Assembly: GCA_900074885.1 (NCBI GenBank)
Contig: FJUW01000001.1
Location: 806,001 to 870,000, forward strand
Direction of reading: 5' to 3'
DNA from: Rhynchosporium graminicola
Taxonomy: Eukaryota > Ascomycota > Leotiomycetes > Helotiales > Ploettnerulaceae
DNA length: 64,000 bases
A model generated the notes under the pieces. It worked only from the letters and a program-made list of their open reading frames with translations, made no database searches and had not been told where the DNA came from. Positions 59,731-64,000 of the stretch are shown here, one piece after another. Within the stretch, counting starts at the first letter, position 1; each line of letters begins with the position of its first letter. A program made the translations under genes and the position numbers.

Positions 59731-60133
59731 AGAAAGAGCACATCGACGACACGGAACGAGAATCATGAGCTGCCTACTAGACGGTTAGCTTCATAGAAAA
59801 CTGTCCACTGTACCGGTACTGTACGTGCAGCATGTGGAATGTTTACTGATAGATAGCAGGCCTAGGTTCCTAGGTAAGGTAAGGTATATAAGTTCAGCTT
59901 AGCTTAGTTTGCTGGGCTATTTCTCAGACGAAGATGTAGATGGAGATGAGAGGGAGGGTAGGGTAGGGAGCGTAGTGTGGGGGTACAGTAGATGCAATAA
60001 AAGGAGAGGTGATGCGAGGAGAGAAAAGGGAAGGAGAGGAGATGAGTCGGGGCTGAGAAGATGAGATGAGATCGGAGAGCTCCTTGGGTATCGAAAGCGA
60101 GATCGAAGGACGATGGAAAGGGAGAACGATGGA

Positions 60134-60217
<84 letters not shown>
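60134..60217. repeat. (AAAG)21 microsatellite
   Basis: About 84 bp of uninterrupted AAAG repeat. Because the unit is 4 bp, every frame on the plus strand reads as the same Lys-Lys-Glu-Arg peptide repeat, which produces spurious open frames. Confidence 0.95.
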
Positions 60218-60922
60218 GGCTCGTCGAGGTATAGATCTAAGGGCAGGGCAGGGCAGGGCAGATGGTCAAAGAGGGTCAACGGACTGATCGAAATGTTTAC
60301 AAGGTAAGTAGGTGGGTGTAGATAGATGGACTATTCCGAGGAAAAAAATGAAGAAGCTTCACGATTCTGTGATCTATTCATAGTGCTACAAAGGAGAAGA
60401 GAGGAGAGGGCGGACATTCAAGCAAGAGAGCCGTTTACTATGTTTCTTTTGGAAAATATCTCTTCATTTCATTCCTCCCCCTGAGACCACCAAGGTAAAC
60501 GACTCCAAAGCTGGTATTATATAAGAATCGGACAAGAGGGTCCCCTGCATGCTAGTTCTAGTTCTAGTTCTAGTTCCCACCTATAGAGTAGCTGCCTAGA
60601 TACAAGATCATCGCATCGCATCTGTTCTCGCTGTATCGTACCATCCCAACTCCCGTGTCCTTAGCACTCTTCAAGCCATCGCTTAGACTCTTCACCATGT
60701 TGTGCCTATTCGTCTCTCCTTCAACCCATCCATTCATATCTTACAAGCAGTATAATGAAGGCAAAGCAAGCAGACGAGGAAGCAAGCCAGCTTGAGAGAG
60801 GCGCAAGATAGAAAGACGGTCAATGCATCCTGATCCCGTGTGACGCCATGCTGGAAAAAGAAGTGAAGAAAGTAAGTAAGTAAATTGCTCGATGAATCAA
60901 ATTGAGGAACCTTCGAGGAGAA

Positions 60923-63900
60923 TCAGATATCAGAAGGAGCCTCCCCCTCTTTCTCCTCGCCATCATCCACTGCCGTAGGTTCCTCCGCATCCTCAGCCGC
61001 AATGGCATCCGCCTGCGTCATCCCATTCTGCCTCTCCCAAACCTCCTTCCTAATCCTCTCATCCTTCAACTTTCTCGCTCTCTCCACCTCCTCAAACCCA
61101 CCCGCTTTTTTCAGCTTCCCTTGCTCTACAAAAGAGCCTAACTCTTTCTGAAACTCTCCACCACGTCGACTTTCCAGTTCTTTCTGCCGTAACTTTTCGG
61201 CTCGTTCGATGGCTTCTAATCGATTTTCGTGGTTTGGTTGGAGGGCGCGGACTTCACCCAATACGCCTTCTTTGGCTACTGATGGGTCTGCGGCAATGAC
61301 GTGGTTGAGTCCTCGAGAAAGCACGCGTGCTGCGTTTGAATTTCCAGGTACGTCTTTCATCTGCTCCTTAGTCGCTTGTTCGACAAGAGCGAAAGTCTGA
61401 GCTGCTTTCTCGAGATCGTCTTGAAGATCTGCGGCGAGATCCTCTTGCATGGTGAGTTCTTCCCTGTCGTTACATACAGTCTCTAGTTCCTTCTCCCAAA
61501 TCTTGGTCCACACTGGTCGTTCGCGCTTCAAGAAATCTTGCATCTTCTTGAGCTCCATAGTAGCCTGAGAAATATCTTTGGCTACAGTCTCGAGTTGTCG
61601 AGGAAGAGGACGAACGCCACGGAGAACGACATCTTTACGAAGGTCTTCGACTATGTCTTGGAGATCGTCGACTTGGCCGACTAGCTTGTCGGAATCCTCA
61701 TTAAGGTTCTTCTTGCCTGAATTGACGTATGAGCGACCGGAGTCACCCTTCATGTCTGGAACAGCCGCCTTTGCTGCTACTGTCTTGACCGAAGAAGCTT
61801 TCTGGCGGATCGTAGACATCGAGTTCTGCACATCGGATTGGAATTCAGAATATACCTGTCGAATGACTGCAAGATCTCGTCTTAAGCCATGAAGCTCGGT
61901 GATCTGGTCTGCGTTCTTGAGTTTCGAGGGGCTAATAGACGGTGCGGATTTCTGATTGTTGATGTAAGACACCCTTGATGAAGTCGAAGGCACGCTTGCT
62001 AACCGGGCCATCTCTTTTGCCGCATCTTGTTGGCGATCTGAGACGCGCTGAATAGTGGCTTGCTGGTCATCTACTGCAACCTTGACACCCTCAATTATCT
62101 TCTTGATCCCTCCGAGACCCTCGTCAATATGGCGTTTGACTTCATCTAGAACCTCGATGTTCAAGACCAGCACAGATCGATCTTTGATATCGGCAAGATC
62201 CTCAAGCTCGTGACGGACGCCAGAGACTGGGTCTTGTATATATATCTCGGGTAAATCGACTCCATTGTTGTGAGTACTCCAAGCGAATTTCTCAATAAAA
62301 GCCAATTGTAATCTTGCCATCGACAAGTCGTTGTATCCATCTGTGAGAATGAACTTCTTGACCTTGGTTTTGTATTGCAAAAACACGGTTAGTTCCTTCC
62401 CAGGTGGTGGAGACAGATCCGGCGTAAAATTTCGCTCTTCTACAGACCGTGGAGGAGTTTGCAGTGTGACAGCTGCAGGTTTTTGGTCTTGCGGTGTTCC
62501 AGGACGAGGCCTTTCTAGCGTTTCTGGATGCTGTATGGGCAATGTCATAAGAGCATCCGAAGGAGGACCTTGTAAGGTTGCACTTGGAGCGTCAATATCT
62601 TCTATAGGTTGCCTGATCTTGTCCTCTGGAGTCTTGACGAGCGGGCTATCATCAGCAGCTGAAACTGGTGGCTGTAGAAATACAGGAGGGCCTGGTGAAG
62701 GCTCTTCTGAGATTCTACTGGGAACTCGGGCAGGAGAGGTATCCACATTTAATCGATTGGACTGTTGACGGGCATGTTTTTGCTCTCCTCTATTCTGAAC
62801 CGCTCGCATAGATTCTCGCGCATCATTACGTCCTCTGTTTGGTATCGGGGAATTCTGAGGAGGTGGGAGCATAGGCACACCATTCGGAGACGCGCCTAGA
62901 TGTTTAGATATCTGGTACGCAGAATATCGTCTAGAAGCCCTTCTTTCAAGGTCACCGCCTCTCTGTAACGCTGCGAGGGCATTCTGCTCTTTAGGCGGCG
63001 GAGGTGGGGGAGGGAAATTATCGACACTAAAATCTTCTGGGCCAGATGGCGGTTGTCCCGGTTGCCCATCTGCAGGATATGGTGGTAGCACTGGCATGCT
63101 TTGCATAGTTGTACTTGAGAGCGTCGATTGACTGGACGATAGAGACCCTCTGGATTGATCTCTTTCAGCTACATTCCTCCGAGTTGAGGATGCTGAAGAA
63201 ATCCTCGGTGGAACAGAAGCCTCGATTTGGCTCATACTGTCCCTTGCATCTGAACTGCCATCTTCTCTTCGAAAATTGTTCTGTATACCCTGATCCAAAA
63301 GTGTCGTGAGTCCTGTATTGGCACTCCCTACGCTGCTGATACTGCTAGCTCGAGGCACTGAAGCATCCCCATTCGAATTTGTGCTGTCCCTGGCTTGCTT
63401 CTGCCGTAGCTTCTGCTGTTTGCGTTTTAATCCATGCAGTAGATTTATAATGATATCCCTTATCCTTGGCAGGTACTTCTCTAAGCTCTCCACACTGGCT
63501 TCCTGGCTGAGCGTTGACTCGAGTATATGGCGCAGAAGTTCAGGAACGTTCCCTAAATCCGAGGTATCTACGTTAATCGCTGTGAATGCTCTGCAGGCTA
63601 TATTGAACTCGTAGCCCAGACGCACATATACATCTGAGACTTGCGCGTCGGTTGCTTGATGGCGGGACCATTGTGTCAGGGTTTCGAGGAGCTGCTTTGT
63701 CGCTACCAAGAGATGGGTTACGCTCTTCTCGATTTGAGACAAAGGAGGAGCATTGTGACTTGGTGTAGGAGATGGAGCGACCTGGAGAACAGATATTAGA
63801 GTTGTATATATAGCCTATCACAGGAAGAGCAGTTTGTCTGTATTAGTTCGAGATGCGCTCTGAACCTGAACTCACATTTTGTCTCCTACTCCCACTTTTT

Positions 63901-64000
63901 ACCGATTTCCCGGAGTTCGAACTCGTCCTTGGCTGAGCACCAGGCCCTGGAGACATTGATCGAGCTGGCACACTTGGAGGGGGTCCTGGATCCGCGGCTG
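60923..64000 (-). CDS. BUD6: Actin-interacting polarity protein Bud6/Aip3 (5' end outside window)
   Basis: A cytosolic polarity factor that binds actin monomers and formins to promote actin-cable assembly at growth sites. The last exon, 60923-63781, contributes 952 residues. An upstream exon, 63876-64000, joins across a 94-bp intron (GTGAGT donor) and runs off the window, so the N-terminus is missing. It begins in Pro/Ser-rich sequence (PGPPPSVPARSMSPGPG). The start of the large exon reads SQIEKSVTHLLVATKQLLET, the conserved N-terminal Aip3 region. A disordered middle of about 300 residues follows, with the proline run FPPPPPPPK. The AIP3 domain begins near ELTVFLQYKTKVKKFIL and includes long coiled coils (DEVKRHIDEGLGGIKKIIEG, VGQVDDLQDIVEDLRKDV) and the Arg/Glu-rich C-terminal part. 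Identification is secure. Confidence 0.94.

Larger units (their letters stand above)
58971..60922. other. Convergent intergenic interval rich in simple repeats
   Basis: About 1.95 kb between the 3' ends of prm1 and bud6. It holds a T-rich tract near 59271-59293, a TAGG/TAGA repeat at about 59699-59730 and a long AAAG tract. The open frames here (for example 59917-60279 minus and 60113-60307 plus) are translations of these repeats. Confidence 0.6.

Noticed and set aside
60113..60307. Lys-Lys-Glu-Arg repeat protein
   Set aside because: It is only the translation of the AAAG microsatellite; the 4-bp unit gives the same peptide in all three frames.

Overview
This window is nuclear DNA of a filamentous ascomycete, most probably a leotiomycete. 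The evidence is the short spliceosomal introns (about 45-70 bp, GTRAGT donors, CTAAC-like branch sites), a homologue of the conidiation regulator WetA, Prm1, a FLC/TRP-like channel, Bud6/Aip3 and a fungal peptidylarginine deiminase. No rRNA, tRNA, CRISPR array or intact transposon was recognised. Exon joins were read by eye; most were checked by reading phase and total CDS length being divisible by three, and those that could not be closed are marked approximate.

Region by region. 0.6-8.2 kb: a Zn2Cys6 transcription factor, a secreted peptidylarginine deiminase and a large cytosolic amidase-signature enzyme, the last two divergently arranged. 8.2-10.9 kb: AT-rich and gene-poor. 10.9-14.5 kb: a peroxisomal dienoyl-CoA isomerase (C-terminal SKL) convergent with an eleven-knuckle CCHC protein. 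17.5-18.7 kb: an AKR6 (Kv-beta type) aldo/keto reductase. 20.2-26.8 kb: a compact housekeeping block: a single-pass membrane protein with two PPxY motifs, TFIIH subunit Tfb5, mitochondrial ribosomal protein L16 and Rfc1, the last two divergent from a 298-bp promoter. 28.7-35.8 kb: WetA and a DUF3433 (SPRAY-like) membrane protein. 36.6-38.4 kb: a mitochondrial double-hotdog acyl-CoA thioesterase. 41.5-47.1 kb: a FLC/TRP-like channel and an unrecognised tail-anchored protein. 47.5-48.6 kb: a decayed HAD-phosphatase gene. 49.6-54.4 kb: a Dabb protein, Isa1 and an ARMH3/DUF1741 protein. 56.7-59.0 kb: Prm1. 60.9 kb to the right edge: Bud6/Aip3, cut off at its 5' end.

Most genes are single-copy housekeeping or developmental genes, not a metabolic cluster. 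The one accessory-looking neighbourhood is the left end (transcription factor, secreted deiminase, amidase), whose activities would all release nitrogen from peptide or amide substrates; a functional link between them is inference. I did not find a clearly new molecular system. The best leads are the decayed phosphatase, the candidate PPxY ubiquitin-ligase adaptor, the intron-riddled zinc-knuckle gene and the catalytically complete fungal deiminase.
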